Position numbers and translations under genes: made by a program
Notes under the pieces: model-generated
Databases searched by the model: none
What the model saw: only the letters and a program-made list of their open reading frames with translations
Told to the model about the DNA's origin: nothing
Shown: one piece after another, positions 1 to 7,667 of the stretch
How the letters are laid out: every line of letters begins with the position of its first letter
Position numbering within the stretch: the stretch's first letter is position 1
Source of the DNA: Streptomyces sp. SCL15-4
GTDB taxonomy: Bacteria; Actinomycetota; Actinomycetes; Streptomycetales; Streptomycetaceae
DNA length: 64,000 nt
NCBI RefSeq assembly: GCF_033366695.1
Contig: NZ_JAOBTQ010000001.1
Location: forward strand, 434,001 to 498,000
Direction of reading: 5' to 3'

Positions 1-1
1 C

Positions 2-406
2 GGCGAGCGCGTCCGCGGCTACGCCGTCGAGAGCCACTGGGAGGACATCGGCACCGTCGACCGCTACCACCGGTCCCACCGGGGACTGCTGCGCCGGCCC
101 CCCACCATGCCCCTGACCGACCTGCCGCTGACCGTGCGCCCCGAGCTGACCCCCCGGTTCGTCGAGGAAGACGCGGGCGTCCGCTCCAGCATCGTCCGCG
201 ACGACCTCGTCAACCACGGTCTCCTCGACCACTGCGTCGCCTACCCCGGCGTGCGCGTCGGCGCCGGCGCGACCGTACGGGACTCCGTGCTGCTGCCGGG
301 AGCCCGCATACCCGACGGAGCCCGCCTGGAGTCGGTCATCGTGCTGGAGGACGGCACCGTGCAGCACTGCGACCGCGAGCCGTCCGCCGCCGGGACGGTG
401 TCGTGA
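2..406 (+). CDS. GlgC-like sugar/cyclitol-1-phosphate nucleotidyltransferase, 3' part only
   Basis: The reading frame is open from the first base, so the gene starts left of the window and only about 134 C-terminal residues are present. The segment [20 protein letters not shown], followed by a left-handed beta-helix-like tail (VRVGAGATVRDSVLLPGARI), matches the end of the nucleotidyltransferase at 46363-47469 almost position by position, including the final VLEDG-VQH. ADP-glucose pyrophosphorylase-like enzymes of this type (AcbR, ValB) activate cyclitol 1-phosphates as NDP derivatives. The stop overlaps the next start (GTGA), so the gene is translationally coupled to the ROK kinase. A role in ordinary glycogen synthesis cannot be excluded, but this downstream context does not fit one. 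Confidence 0.8.
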   Translation, partial: GERVRGYAVESHWEDIGTVDRYHRSHRGLLRRPPTMPLTDLPLTVRPELTPRFVEEDAGVRSSIVRDDLVNHGLLDHCVAYPGVRVGAGATVRDSVLLPGARIPDGARLESVIVLEDGTVQHCDREPSAAGTVS

Positions 407-1464
407 GCGCCGCCGCCGGGGCCGCGTCCGGCCCGCGCCGTCACGTCGTGGCCGATCTGGGCGGCACCACCCTGCGCATCGGCCGGATCGCGGCCGACGG
501 CGGCATCGAGGCGGTGCGCCGGGTCATCACCGACGGCATCGGCCGCCACGGCCCAGGACCCGCCCGCACCTTGCAGCGCCGGGTGCTGGACCAGCTCGTC
601 CGGCAGCTGGAGGAGTACCTCGACTCGCCCGACGGCCACGGAGCGAGCGCGGTGGGCCTCTCCTTCGCCGGACCTCTGGCCAAGGACGGCGTCGTCCGCG
701 CGGCCCCCACGCTCTGGGGCGCCGAGGCCGATCCTGTGCACGTCGGCGACCTTCTCTCGGCGAGGCTCGGCCTGCCGGTGCTGGTCGCCAACGACATCAC
801 CGCCGCGGCCTGGCGCTACGCCGAGACGGAGGCGCAGCCCTTCTGCCTCATCACGATCAGTTCCGGCATCGGCAGCAAGGTCTTCCGGCACGGCGAGGTC
901 CTCGTCGACGACCAGGGCCACGGCGGCGAACTGGGGCACTGGCGGGTCGATCCGAGCGAGGACGCGACGCCCTGCGACTGCGGCGGCCGGGGCCACCTCG
1001 GCGCCGTCGCCTCCGGCCGCGGCATCCTGCGGGCGGCCCGCGCGGCCGCCGCGGCCGATCCGCCGGCCTTCGCCCGCTCGGCGCTCGCCGCTCCCGCCGG
1101 GCACCGTCCGGAAGGCATCACCAACGAGGCACTGGCCCGGGCCGTCCGCGCCGGCGACCCCTTCGCGACCCGGACCCTGCGCGGTTCACTGCGCCCGCTC
1201 GCCTCGGCCGTCAACTGCCTGTTCACGGCCATCGGCATCCGGCGGTACCTGTTCATCGGCGGCTTCGCCGTCGCCGTGGGCGAGCGGTTCGTCTCCCTGC
1301 TGGGCGACGAACTGGTCCGCCTCGGCTGCTTCGGCCTGGACGGCGCCGAGACCCGCGCCATGCTCGCGCTCGGCGCCGCCGACGACGACCACTGCCTGAT
1401 CGGCATGGGCCGCATGCTCCAGCGGTCCCCGCACCCCATCCCCGTCCTGGAGGACAGCGTATGA
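403..1464 (+). CDS. ROK-family cyclitol/sugar kinase, paralogue of the AcbM-like kinase
   Basis: This is a 353-residue ROK kinase. The N-terminal phosphate-binding loop is DLGGTT (about residue 18). The ROK signature GHGGELGHW (about 175-185) is followed by the zinc-site segment CDCGGRGHLGA. ROK kinases phosphorylate free sugars with ATP; AcbM and ValC of the acarbose and validamycin pathways are ROK members acting on C7-cyclitols. The protein aligns along its whole length with the kinase at 55049-56089 (shared ITISSGIG-KVFR, EAVRAGDPF-like, LVRLGCFGLD). It overlaps both neighbours by 4 bp. I infer a C7-cyclitol 7-kinase because it lies between nucleotidyltransferase and SDR genes that also have paralogues in the acarviose cluster. 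A glucokinase role remains possible. Confidence 0.8.
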   Translation: MSAAAGAASGPRRHVVADLGGTTLRIGRIAADGGIEAVRRVITDGIGRHGPGPARTLQRRVLDQLVRQLEEYLDSPDGHGASAVGLSFAGPLAKDGVVRAAPTLWGAEADPVHVGDLLSARLGLPVLVANDITAAAWRYAETEAQPFCLITISSGIGSKVFRHGEVLVDDQGHGGELGHWRVDPSEDATPCDCGGRGHLGAVASGRGILRAARAAAAADPPAFARSALAAPAGHRPEGITNEALARAVRAGDPFATRTLRGSLRPLASAVNCLFTAIGIRRYLFIGGFAVAVGERFVSLLGDELVRLGCFGLDGAETRAMLALGAADDDHCLIGMGRMLQRSPHPIPVLEDSV

Positions 1465-2369
1465 GCACCCTGGTCATAGGCAGCGGATTCGTCGGACGGG
1501 CCGTCGCCGCGCACCTGCTGCGCTCCGGTGAGAAGGCCGTGGTGGCGTCGCGGACACCACCGCCCGCCGACCCCGGGCACCCCGCGCCCTGGTCGGCCCT
1601 CGACGTCACCGACCCGACGGCGGTCCGGCGGGTCCTCGACGCCACGGACGCCGAGCGGATCGTCCTCGTCCACGGACCGTCCGACGTCACCTGGTGCGAG
1701 GAACACCCCGAAGAGGCCCTGCGCGGCCACGCCGGGGCGGCACGCGTGGTGGCCGAGGCGGCCGGCGACAGGCGGATCGTGCTGATCTCCACCGACAACG
1801 TCTTCGACGGCACCGCCCGGGCCCCCGACGAGACCGCCCCGACCCGCCCCGCCAACGCCTACGGCAGGGCCAAGCTCGCCGCCGAACGGATCCTCGCCGA
1901 GCGGGCTGCGACGACGGTGCTGCGGGTGAGCCTGATCTACGGCTGGGAACCCGCCACCGCCCCGAAGTGGCTCAACTACTTCTCGTCCTGCGTGCACCGG
2001 CTACGCACGGGCGAGCACGTCACGGCCCCGACCGACCAGTGGACCACCCCGGTGCTCGTCGAGGACGTGGCGGCCGTCACCGCCGCCGTACTGCGGGCAC
2101 CGGCACCCGGACTGCTCCACCTGGGAGGACCCGAACGGATCTCCCGCGCCGACTGGGCCCGGCTCATCGCGCGCGAACTCGGCCTGCCGCAGGACCGCGT
2201 GACGGGGCAGCCGCGCGCCCTCGGCCGGTACGCGTCCCGGCCGGAGAACACCTGCCTGGCGAGCACCCTGCTCACCGTCCACCCCGCCACGGCGGGCGTC
2301 CCGGTGCGCGGAGTGCACGACGGCACCCGCCTCCTGCTCGCCCGCGCGGAACGCGCCGCCGCGCTCTGA
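1461..2369 (+). CDS. RmlD-like NAD(P)-dependent sugar/cyclitol reductase (extended SDR)
   Basis: The protein has 302 residues. An N-terminal Rossmann loop (GSGFVG) is followed by STDNVFDG and the YGRAK catalytic pair (Tyr/Lys of the SDR triad). These features place it with dTDP-4-dehydrorhamnose reductase-like SDRs. It is closely similar to 56086-57009 over its whole length (VLVHGPSDVTWCE, WTTPVLVEDVA, RYASRPENTCL). In both loci the gene directly follows the ROK kinase with an ATGA overlap. The conserved pairing suggests that the two enzymes act in sequence on one substrate, possibly a ketocyclitol phosphate. The substrate cannot be read from the sequence. Confidence 0.75.
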   Translation: MSTLVIGSGFVGRAVAAHLLRSGEKAVVASRTPPPADPGHPAPWSALDVTDPTAVRRVLDATDAERIVLVHGPSDVTWCEEHPEEALRGHAGAARVVAEAAGDRRIVLISTDNVFDGTARAPDETAPTRPANAYGRAKLAAERILAERAATTVLRVSLIYGWEPATAPKWLNYFSSCVHRLRTGEHVTAPTDQWTTPVLVEDVAAVTAAVLRAPAPGLLHLGGPERISRADWARLIARELGLPQDRVTGQPRALGRYASRPENTCLASTLLTVHPATAGVPVRGVHDGTRLLLARAERAAAL

Positions 2370-2394
2370 CCCCGGCCGCTCCGCCGGCGCGCCG

Positions 2395-2424
2395 CTCCGT
2401 ACGGCTCCGTACGGCCTCGTACGG
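2395..2424. repeat. Three 10-bp direct repeats carrying CGTACG
   Basis: The units CTCCGTACGG, CTCCGTACGG and CCTCGTACGG lie head to tail with a period of exactly 10 bp, about one helical turn. Each unit contains the palindrome CGTACG. They sit just after the SDR stop and before the glycosyltransferase start, where an operator or processing site could lie. Chance in GC-rich sequence is also possible. Confidence 0.4.
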
Positions 2425-2488
2425 CGTCGTCTCACGGGCGCGCCGCCGGCCCCCGCACCACCGACCCACGCCAAGAGGAAGGACACCC

Positions 2489-3727
2489 GTGCCCGCACTG
2501 ATGCCCGACGACCCGGACCAGCTCGCCGACGCCGTCGTCACCACCCTCGCGGTCGACGCCGACCCCCAGGCACGTGAGGCCAGCATCTTCTACTGGGAAC
2601 GCGGACAGCCGTACCGCGAGGCGGTGGCGGAAGCCGTCGCCCGGGTCCCGGACGGCGAACTGCTCGCCGCCGCCCGGGCGTTGCGGAACAGTCCGGCCGA
2701 CCCGGCCACCCACGCGACCCTGCACCGGCGGCTGACCGAACTGGCCCGCGACCGCGACGCCCCGGCGCTCGGCAAGCTGTTCGCCGAGGCGTGGCAGGCG
2801 GAGTCCAACTCCCGCCTCGGCTACCACCTGGGACGCCACTACAGCCCGCGCGCGGGCGGGAGCGTCACTCCCGAACGGCTGCGCTCCCTGGACGCTGCCA
2901 CCGCCCCGGCCGTCCCGCCGTCCGCCGCGCCCGGCGGCGACGCCGAGACGCTCGTCGTCGTACCGTTCCGCGACCGCGGACCCGGACACCGGCTGCGCAA
3001 CCTGCTGGCCTGCCTGCTCTCGCTGCGCGACCAATCGGTGCCGGCCTCGTCGTACCGGGTCGTGGTCGTGGAGAGTGACGACACACCGCGCTGGCGGGAC
3101 GTCGTCACGCCGTACACCGACCACTACCTCTTCGCCCGCAAGGACGGGCTCTTCAACAAGTCCTGGGCGGTGAACGTCGGAGTGGTCAACGCGCCCGGCC
3201 GGCCGGAGGCCGTGTGCATCCTGGACGCCGACGTGCTGGTCGACCGCGACTTCATCGCCCGCAACACCGCACGCTTCCGGGAGCGCGGCACCATGGGGCA
3301 CCTCAGCTACCGCGACATGTGGTGCCTCGACGAGTCCGCCACGTCCTGGGCGATCGAGGAACGCCTCGGGCGCGGCGCCCCCCAGGTCGACAGCGACCGG
3401 CTGCGGGCCTTCGTGCTGCGCCGCCCGCCCGGCTGCTGCGTCTGGGTCCGCACCAGCGCCTTCCACCGCATCGGCGGCATGGACGAGCGGTTCGAGGGCT
3501 GGGGAGGCGAGGACAACGACTTCGCCTACCGCATGGACACACACTCCGCCTTCGACCAGTACCGCGACCCGCTGCTCCACATGTATCACCCCTCCTCCGC
3601 CGTGCTGCGCGAGGACGGAGAACTCATCAACGCGCACATCCCCGCGCTGACCTGGGGGCCCGGGGAACGCCTGGGCGACATCGAGCGGTTCGCGGGGACG
3701 CCCGCCGCCACGGGGCCGGAACAGTGA
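2489..3727 (+). CDS. GT-A glycosyltransferase with galactosyltransferase-type C-terminal domain
   Basis: The GTG start is chosen because GAGGAAGGA lies just upstream; the product has 412 residues. Residues about 1-130 are a helical region with no assignment. From about 150 a GT-A domain begins (TLVVVPFRDR), with the nucleotide/metal motif LDADVLVD near 245. The C-terminal signature FEGWGGEDNDFAYR (about 335) is typical of the Glyco_transf_7C/beta-galactosyltransferase group. No signal peptide or membrane helix is visible, so it is cytosolic. Its place after the kinase/SDR pair suggests glycosylation of a cyclitol product, much as ValG glucosylates validoxylamine. That comparison is an analogy, not a demonstrated homology. 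Confidence 0.72.
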   Translation: MPALMPDDPDQLADAVVTTLAVDADPQAREASIFYWERGQPYREAVAEAVARVPDGELLAAARALRNSPADPATHATLHRRLTELARDRDAPALGKLFAEAWQAESNSRLGYHLGRHYSPRAGGSVTPERLRSLDAATAPAVPPSAAPGGDAETLVVVPFRDRGPGHRLRNLLACLLSLRDQSVPASSYRVVVVESDDTPRWRDVVTPYTDHYLFARKDGLFNKSWAVNVGVVNAPGRPEAVCILDADVLVDRDFIARNTARFRERGTMGHLSYRDMWCLDESATSWAIEERLGRGAPQVDSDRLRAFVLRRPPGCCVWVRTSAFHRIGGMDERFEGWGGEDNDFAYRMDTHSAFDQYRDPLLHMYHPSSAVLREDGELINAHIPALTWGPGERLGDIERFAGTPAATGPEQ

Positions 3728-3805
3728 CGAATACGACGGCGATCACGGCATGACGGCAATGACGACACGGCAACAAATCTCCACCCCGACGAAAGGCGGC
3801 CCGAC

Positions 3806-4780
3806 ATGGCGCAGGACATTCCCGTACTGGACCTGACCGAGTGGCAGGAGGCGGACTCCGCGCACCGCGCCGCCATCGCCGCGCGACTGGACGCGGCCCT
3901 GCGGCAGACCGGCCTGTTCCTGCTGGCCGGCCACGGGATACCGGAGGAACTGACCGACCGGATGCGCACCGAGGGACGCGCCTTCTTCGGTCTCCCGCGT
4001 GAGGACAAGGAGCGGTACCGGGTCAGCCGTCCCTACGACAACGGATGGCGCGGACTGGGCGCGCTCCAGGTCGGTGCCCTGGACGGCAAGCCCGACACCT
4101 CCGACCTGCACGAGGCGTTCCACGTCGGTCCGAGCCACCGCACCGGCGACGCGGCGTTCGACACGCTGTACTACCCCGACAACAAGTGGCCGGAGGAACG
4201 GCCCGCGCTGCGTGAGGCGGTGCTGGCGTACACCGGGCACATGACCCGCGTCGCCCACCAGGTGATGGAAGTGCTGGCCGGTGTCCTCGGCCTGCCGGCG
4301 GACTTCTTCACCTCGCGCTGCGCGCGGGCCACCTGGACGCAGAACGTCAACTGGTATCCCTCACTGACCAGCCTGGGCGAGGTGCAGCCCGGCCAGATGC
4401 GGGTCGGGCCGCACACGGACTTCGGCACGCTGTCCCTGCTCGACCGGCAGCCCGGCGTCGGCGGGCTCCAGGTGTGGAACGAAGAGGACGGCTGGTTCGA
4501 GCCGCCCTTCGAGCCGGGCACTCTGGTCGTCAACCTCGGCGACCTGATGTCGCTGTGGACGGACGGCCGCTGGCGGGCCCTGCGCCATCGCGTCCTCGCG
4601 CCCAGCAGCCTCGCGCCGGACGAGGAACTGGTCTCCCTCGTGTACTTCTTCGAGACCGACCCCGACGCCGAGATCGTCCCGTTGCCCGCACCGGTGGGCG
4701 GGGGCGCGGGCCTGTCTCCCGTCATCGCCGGGGAATCGATTCTGCAGAAGGTCGGCGCGACGGTGAGCCTGCCCGGCTGA
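3806..4780 (+). CDS. Isopenicillin N synthase-family Fe(II) oxygenase
   Basis: The protein has 324 residues with the IPNS/2-oxoglutarate oxygenase layout: an N-terminal DIOX_N segment (IPVLDLTEW, LFLLAGHGIP) and a double-stranded beta-helix core. The iron ligands are His and Asp in GPHTDFG (about 198-200) and His in ALRHRVL. The usual Arg-x-Ser that binds the 2-oxoglutarate carboxylate appears as LVS in EELVSLVYF, so co-substrate use is uncertain. It is the last gene of the left operon and is followed by a strong terminator. By analogy with VldW, which hydroxylates validamycin A, it may hydroxylate the finished cyclitol glycoside. The substrate is unknown. Confidence 0.78.
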   Translation: MAQDIPVLDLTEWQEADSAHRAAIAARLDAALRQTGLFLLAGHGIPEELTDRMRTEGRAFFGLPREDKERYRVSRPYDNGWRGLGALQVGALDGKPDTSDLHEAFHVGPSHRTGDAAFDTLYYPDNKWPEERPALREAVLAYTGHMTRVAHQVMEVLAGVLGLPADFFTSRCARATWTQNVNWYPSLTSLGEVQPGQMRVGPHTDFGTLSLLDRQPGVGGLQVWNEEDGWFEPPFEPGTLVVNLGDLMSLWTDGRWRALRHRVLAPSSLAPDEELVSLVYFFETDPDAEIVPLPAPVGGGAGLSPVIAGESILQKVGATVSLPG

Positions 4781-4831
4781 CCCCTCCCCGCACCGCCGCC
4801 TCCCCGGCCGGGCCCGGTGACCGGCTCGCCC

Positions 4832-4879
4832 GACAGCACTGCGCCGCCCGGACGATGGCCCGGGCGGCGCAGTGCTGTC
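4832..4879 (+). terminator. Perfect 20-bp stem-loop after the left operon
   Basis: Bases 4832-4851 and 4860-4879 are exact reverse complements around an 8-nt loop (ACGATGGC). The stem is very GC-rich and has no T-tract, as is common for Streptomyces terminators. It lies 51 bp after the oxygenase stop and closes the operon. Confidence 0.85.
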
Positions 4880-5184
4880 CGAGGAGGACACACCGGCACC
4901 CGAGCCGCCGGCGCGGTGCAGGCCGGCGGCGACGGCTCCGGCAGCGGGCGAGCACCGGCTCCAGTCGGTCTCTTCAGTCCGCGCCGGGCTCGGCGGGACG
5001 GTGAACACCCGGGCGGCCCGGCACGTATCCGTGGGCGAAGGGTCGAGTCCCCGCGGAGGAACCGTGATCACGCGCAAGCGCCGCTCGCCGGCTGTCTCCC
5101 GGCCCGGCATCGCTCCCGTCGACCCCGTGTCCGGCGCGGCCTGCGCCGGTACCGGTGACAGGCGGTCGGCGCCGGACCGGGCCG
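4880..5184. other. Gap before apbE; no clear gene
   Basis: No recognised gene is present. A 42-codon frame at 5064-5192 has GGAGG before its GTG and ends across the apbE start region, so it could be a leader peptide. Its composition (Arg/Ala/Pro/Gly) gives no further support. Confidence 0.4.
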
Positions 5185-5988
5185 GTGGCTGATCCGGTGG
5201 CCGAGTGGGCGGAGGCTCCCGCCGCGGTGCGTCACACGGAGGAGGTCATGGGGACGGTCTTCTCCTTCGACGTCCGCGGCGGGGAGCCCGGTGCGGTGCG
5301 GGCGGCGCTCGCCGAGGCGGTGGCCGGGCTGCACCGGGCCGACATGTTGTTCAGCACCTACCGGGAGAACAGCGAGGTCGCGCGGCTGGCCCGGGGTGAG
5401 CTGGAGCCGGCCCGGTGCGCCCCCGAGGTGACGGAGGTGCTGGACCTGGCGGCCGAGGCGGAGCGGGTGAGCGGCGGCTGGTTCGCCACCCGGTACCGGG
5501 GAGTCCCGGACCCCACCGGCATCGTCAAGGGCTGGGCGACGGAGCGGGCGGCGCGGCTGCTGGCCGGAGTGCCGGGTGTGTGCGGGGTCGGCGTCAACGG
5601 AGGCGGTGACGTGCAGCTGCTGGGCTCGCCGGAGCCGCGGCGGCCGTGGCGGGTGGGGATCGCCGATCCGCTCCGCCCGGGCGGCCTCGCGGCGGTGATC
5701 TCGGCTGCGGGCGCGGAGGAGTTGTCGGTGGCGACGTCCGGGACGGCCGAGCGGGGCGCGCACATCATCGACCCGCGCACCGGCAGGCCGGCGGAGACGG
5801 ACCTGGTCGCGGTGACCGTCGTCGGCCCCCGGCTGACCTGGACGGACTGCTGGGCCACGGCGGCGTTCGCGAGGGGCTCGCGGGCGGGCCTGGCATGGCT
5901 GGAGTCGCTGCCGGACGTGGAGGCGCTGCTGATCACGGCCGGCGACGAGGTGCGGTGCACCGGAGGCCTCGCGGCACGGCTGGCCTGA
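5185..5988 (+). CDS. apbE: ApbE-family FAD:protein FMN transferase
   Basis: This is a short, actinobacterial-type ApbE (about 267 residues). Family motifs are EEVMGTVFSFDVR, PTGIVKGWATERAA, NGGGDVQLLG, and TSGTAERGAHIIDPRTG with the conserved DPxTG. ApbE proteins move FMN from FAD to a Ser/Thr of flavoprotein subunits, using Mg2+. No lipobox or signal peptide is visible, so it is probably cytosolic. The start is uncertain: GTG at 5185 is used here, but GTG at 5227 is possible, and ATG at 5248 has GGAGGAGG before it yet would remove conserved residues. The usual partner, an FMN-binding-domain protein, is not adjacent, so its target is probably elsewhere. Confidence 0.85.
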   Translation: MADPVAEWAEAPAAVRHTEEVMGTVFSFDVRGGEPGAVRAALAEAVAGLHRADMLFSTYRENSEVARLARGELEPARCAPEVTEVLDLAAEAERVSGGWFATRYRGVPDPTGIVKGWATERAARLLAGVPGVCGVGVNGGGDVQLLGSPEPRRPWRVGIADPLRPGGLAAVISAAGAEELSVATSGTAERGAHIIDPRTGRPAETDLVAVTVVGPRLTWTDCWATAAFARGSRAGLAWLESLPDVEALLITAGDEVRCTGGLAARLA

Positions 5989-6562
5989 AACCCGGCACCG
6001 CCGCCCCGCTCACCGGGTTGTACACATCCGGCCCGGCCCGCCGCACACGCCGACCACACCGCACGGAAGGCGGTACGCACGACGTGACTCCGAGGAACCG
6101 GCAGCGCGACCGGCCCCAACCCGGCACCGCCGCACCGCTCGTCGGCTTCGCCGCGCGCGACGCCATGCCCTCACCCGACCGGCGAACCGTACGCGTCCGG
6201 CCGGGCCGCCGCACACGCTGCCCACATCGCACGGAACGCTGACCACACCGCACGTAAGGCGGTGGCGCACGACGTGACTCCGAGGAACGGCCGGCCCGAC
6301 CGGCCCGAAAACCGGCACCGCCACCCCCGCCCCCGCCCCACTCGTCGGCTTCGCCGCGCCTAGGTACGCATCCGGCCCGGCCGCCGCGCACGCTGACCGC
6401 ACCACACGGAAGGCGGTACGCACGCCGTGGCTCCGGAAGCCGACGGGTGCGTACGCGGACGCCGCCCCGGGTACTCGTGGTCACCCCGCGCGTGACAGCG
6501 GCGCCGGACGTCCACGGACGCTCCGCGCCCCGCCCGCGCACCACCCGGAGCGAGGAACGCCC
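5989..6562. repeat. Non-coding 574-bp gap with three imperfect tandem repeats
   Basis: Three diverged copies of a unit of roughly 150-190 bp lie in tandem. The marker ACGACGTGACTCCGAGGAAC occurs at about 6079 and 6269, and a worn version at about 6422 (GCCGTGGCTCCGGAA). A second marker, CTCGTCGGCTTCGCCGCG, occurs near 6138 and 6342. A third, around CCGCACACGCTGACC, starts each unit. No frame stays open across the copies with convincing codon use, and no terminal inverted repeats were found. I see no gene here. Confidence 0.6.
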
Positions 6563-7507
6563 ATGTCTCCCACCTCGCGGCCACGGCCCGGCACCGCGGT
6601 CCCCCGCGACTCGGTCCTGCGGGGCCGTGTCGCCGTCGTCACCGGAGCGGCCCGCGGGGTCGGCGAGGCCCTGACGCGTCGCCTTTCCGCCGCCGGCATG
6701 CGCGTCGCCCTGCTCGGCCGCGAGGCACAGACCCTGCGCGCCGCCGCCGCCTCGCTCGGCACCCCGAGCCTGTGCGTCGAGTGCGACGTCACCGAGCCGG
6801 AGGCACTCGACGAGGCCGCGCGCCAGGTGGCGGACCGGCTCGGTGACGCGTCCGTGGTCGTCGCCAACGCGGGCGTCGCGGCCGGCGGCCCCTTCCGGCT
6901 GACCGACGCCGGTCTGTGGCGGCGAGTCATCGACGTCAATCTGGTCGGCTCCGCCAACACTGCCCGCGCCTTCCTGCCGCAGCTCGCCCGCACGCGCGGC
7001 TACTTCCTCCAGATCGACTCCACCGCCGCGTTCGGTTCGGCACCCATGATGAGCGCCTACTGCGCGTCCAAGGCGGGCGCGGAGTCCTTCGCCCGGGCCC
7101 TGCGCGGCGAGGTCGAGCCCGACGGGATCACCGTCGGCATCGCCTACCTGCACTGGACCGCGACCGACATGCTCACCGACCTGGACGAGCACCCGGTGCT
7201 GCGCGCCCTGCGCGCCCACCAGCCGCGGTTCGCCCGCCGGGTGCACACGGCGGGCCAGGTCGCCGACTGGCTCGCGGCCGGTGTGGAGCGCCGCGCCGTC
7301 CACGTCTACGCCCCGCCCTGGCTGCGCTGGTGCCAGCCGCTGCGACCGCTCTTCCCCGCCCTGGTCACGCACGTCGCCCGCCGCGAGATGCGCCGCACAC
7401 CCGCCGCCGGTTTCACGGCCGGCACGGGAGTCATGGGCGCGGGCGGACGCGCCGACTGGGAGGCCTACACGTCCTCGGCGCGCGGCCGGCCCGCTCCGCC
7501 GCGGTAG
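6563..7507 (+). CDS. Classical SDR-family oxidoreductase
   Basis: The protein has 314 residues. The cofactor loop TGAARGVG is at about 29-36, NAG at about 101-103, and the catalytic Ser plus YCASK (about 170) follow. This is the classical short-chain dehydrogenase arrangement with a C-terminal extension of about 60 residues (from RREMRRT on) with no assignment. GAGGAACG precedes the ATG. It is convergent with crtU and probably monocistronic. The substrate is unknown. Nearness to the carotenoid genes is not evidence of a role there, because the strand and spacing differ. Confidence 0.8.
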   Translation: MSPTSRPRPGTAVPRDSVLRGRVAVVTGAARGVGEALTRRLSAAGMRVALLGREAQTLRAAAASLGTPSLCVECDVTEPEALDEAARQVADRLGDASVVVANAGVAAGGPFRLTDAGLWRRVIDVNLVGSANTARAFLPQLARTRGYFLQIDSTAAFGSAPMMSAYCASKAGAESFARALRGEVEPDGITVGIAYLHWTATDMLTDLDEHPVLRALRAHQPRFARRVHTAGQVADWLAAGVERRAVHVYAPPWLRWCQPLRPLFPALVTHVARREMRRTPAAGFTAGTGVMGAGGRADWEAYTSSARGRPAPPR

Positions 7508-7559
7508 CGAGCACTACGTCGGCGCGGCCCGTGCGCCCGGTGGCGGCCCACAGCACCGT

Positions 7560-7620
7560 CCTGTGCGGCGACGACGTTCTCCCGCCGCAGGTCGCCGTGG
7601 GACAGGCACGGAGGCTGCCT
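7560..7620 (-). pseudogene. Fragment of an aminoglycoside-phosphotransferase-type kinase
   Basis: On the minus strand this stretch reads CLSHGDLRRENVVAAQD, which fits the catalytic loop HGDxxxxN of APH-fold kinases. The frame on either side does not continue into recognisable kinase sequence. It therefore looks like a worn remnant, or a chance match, between the convergent ends of the SDR gene and crtU. Confidence 0.3.
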
Positions 7621-7667
7621 CGGAACCGGTCCCAGCCGGTGTCCTGACGCATGCGGCCCGGCGCGCA

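Noticed and set aside
5064..5192. 42-codon frame with GGAGG before its GTG, upstream of apbE
   Set aside because: Composition is generic for GC-rich noise, no family is recognised, and it overlaps the likely apbE start. Mentioned only as a possible leader.
5989..6562. CRISPR-like or transposon-like array
   Set aside because: Units are long, only three, imperfect and without regular spacers, terminal inverted repeats or a transposase frame.
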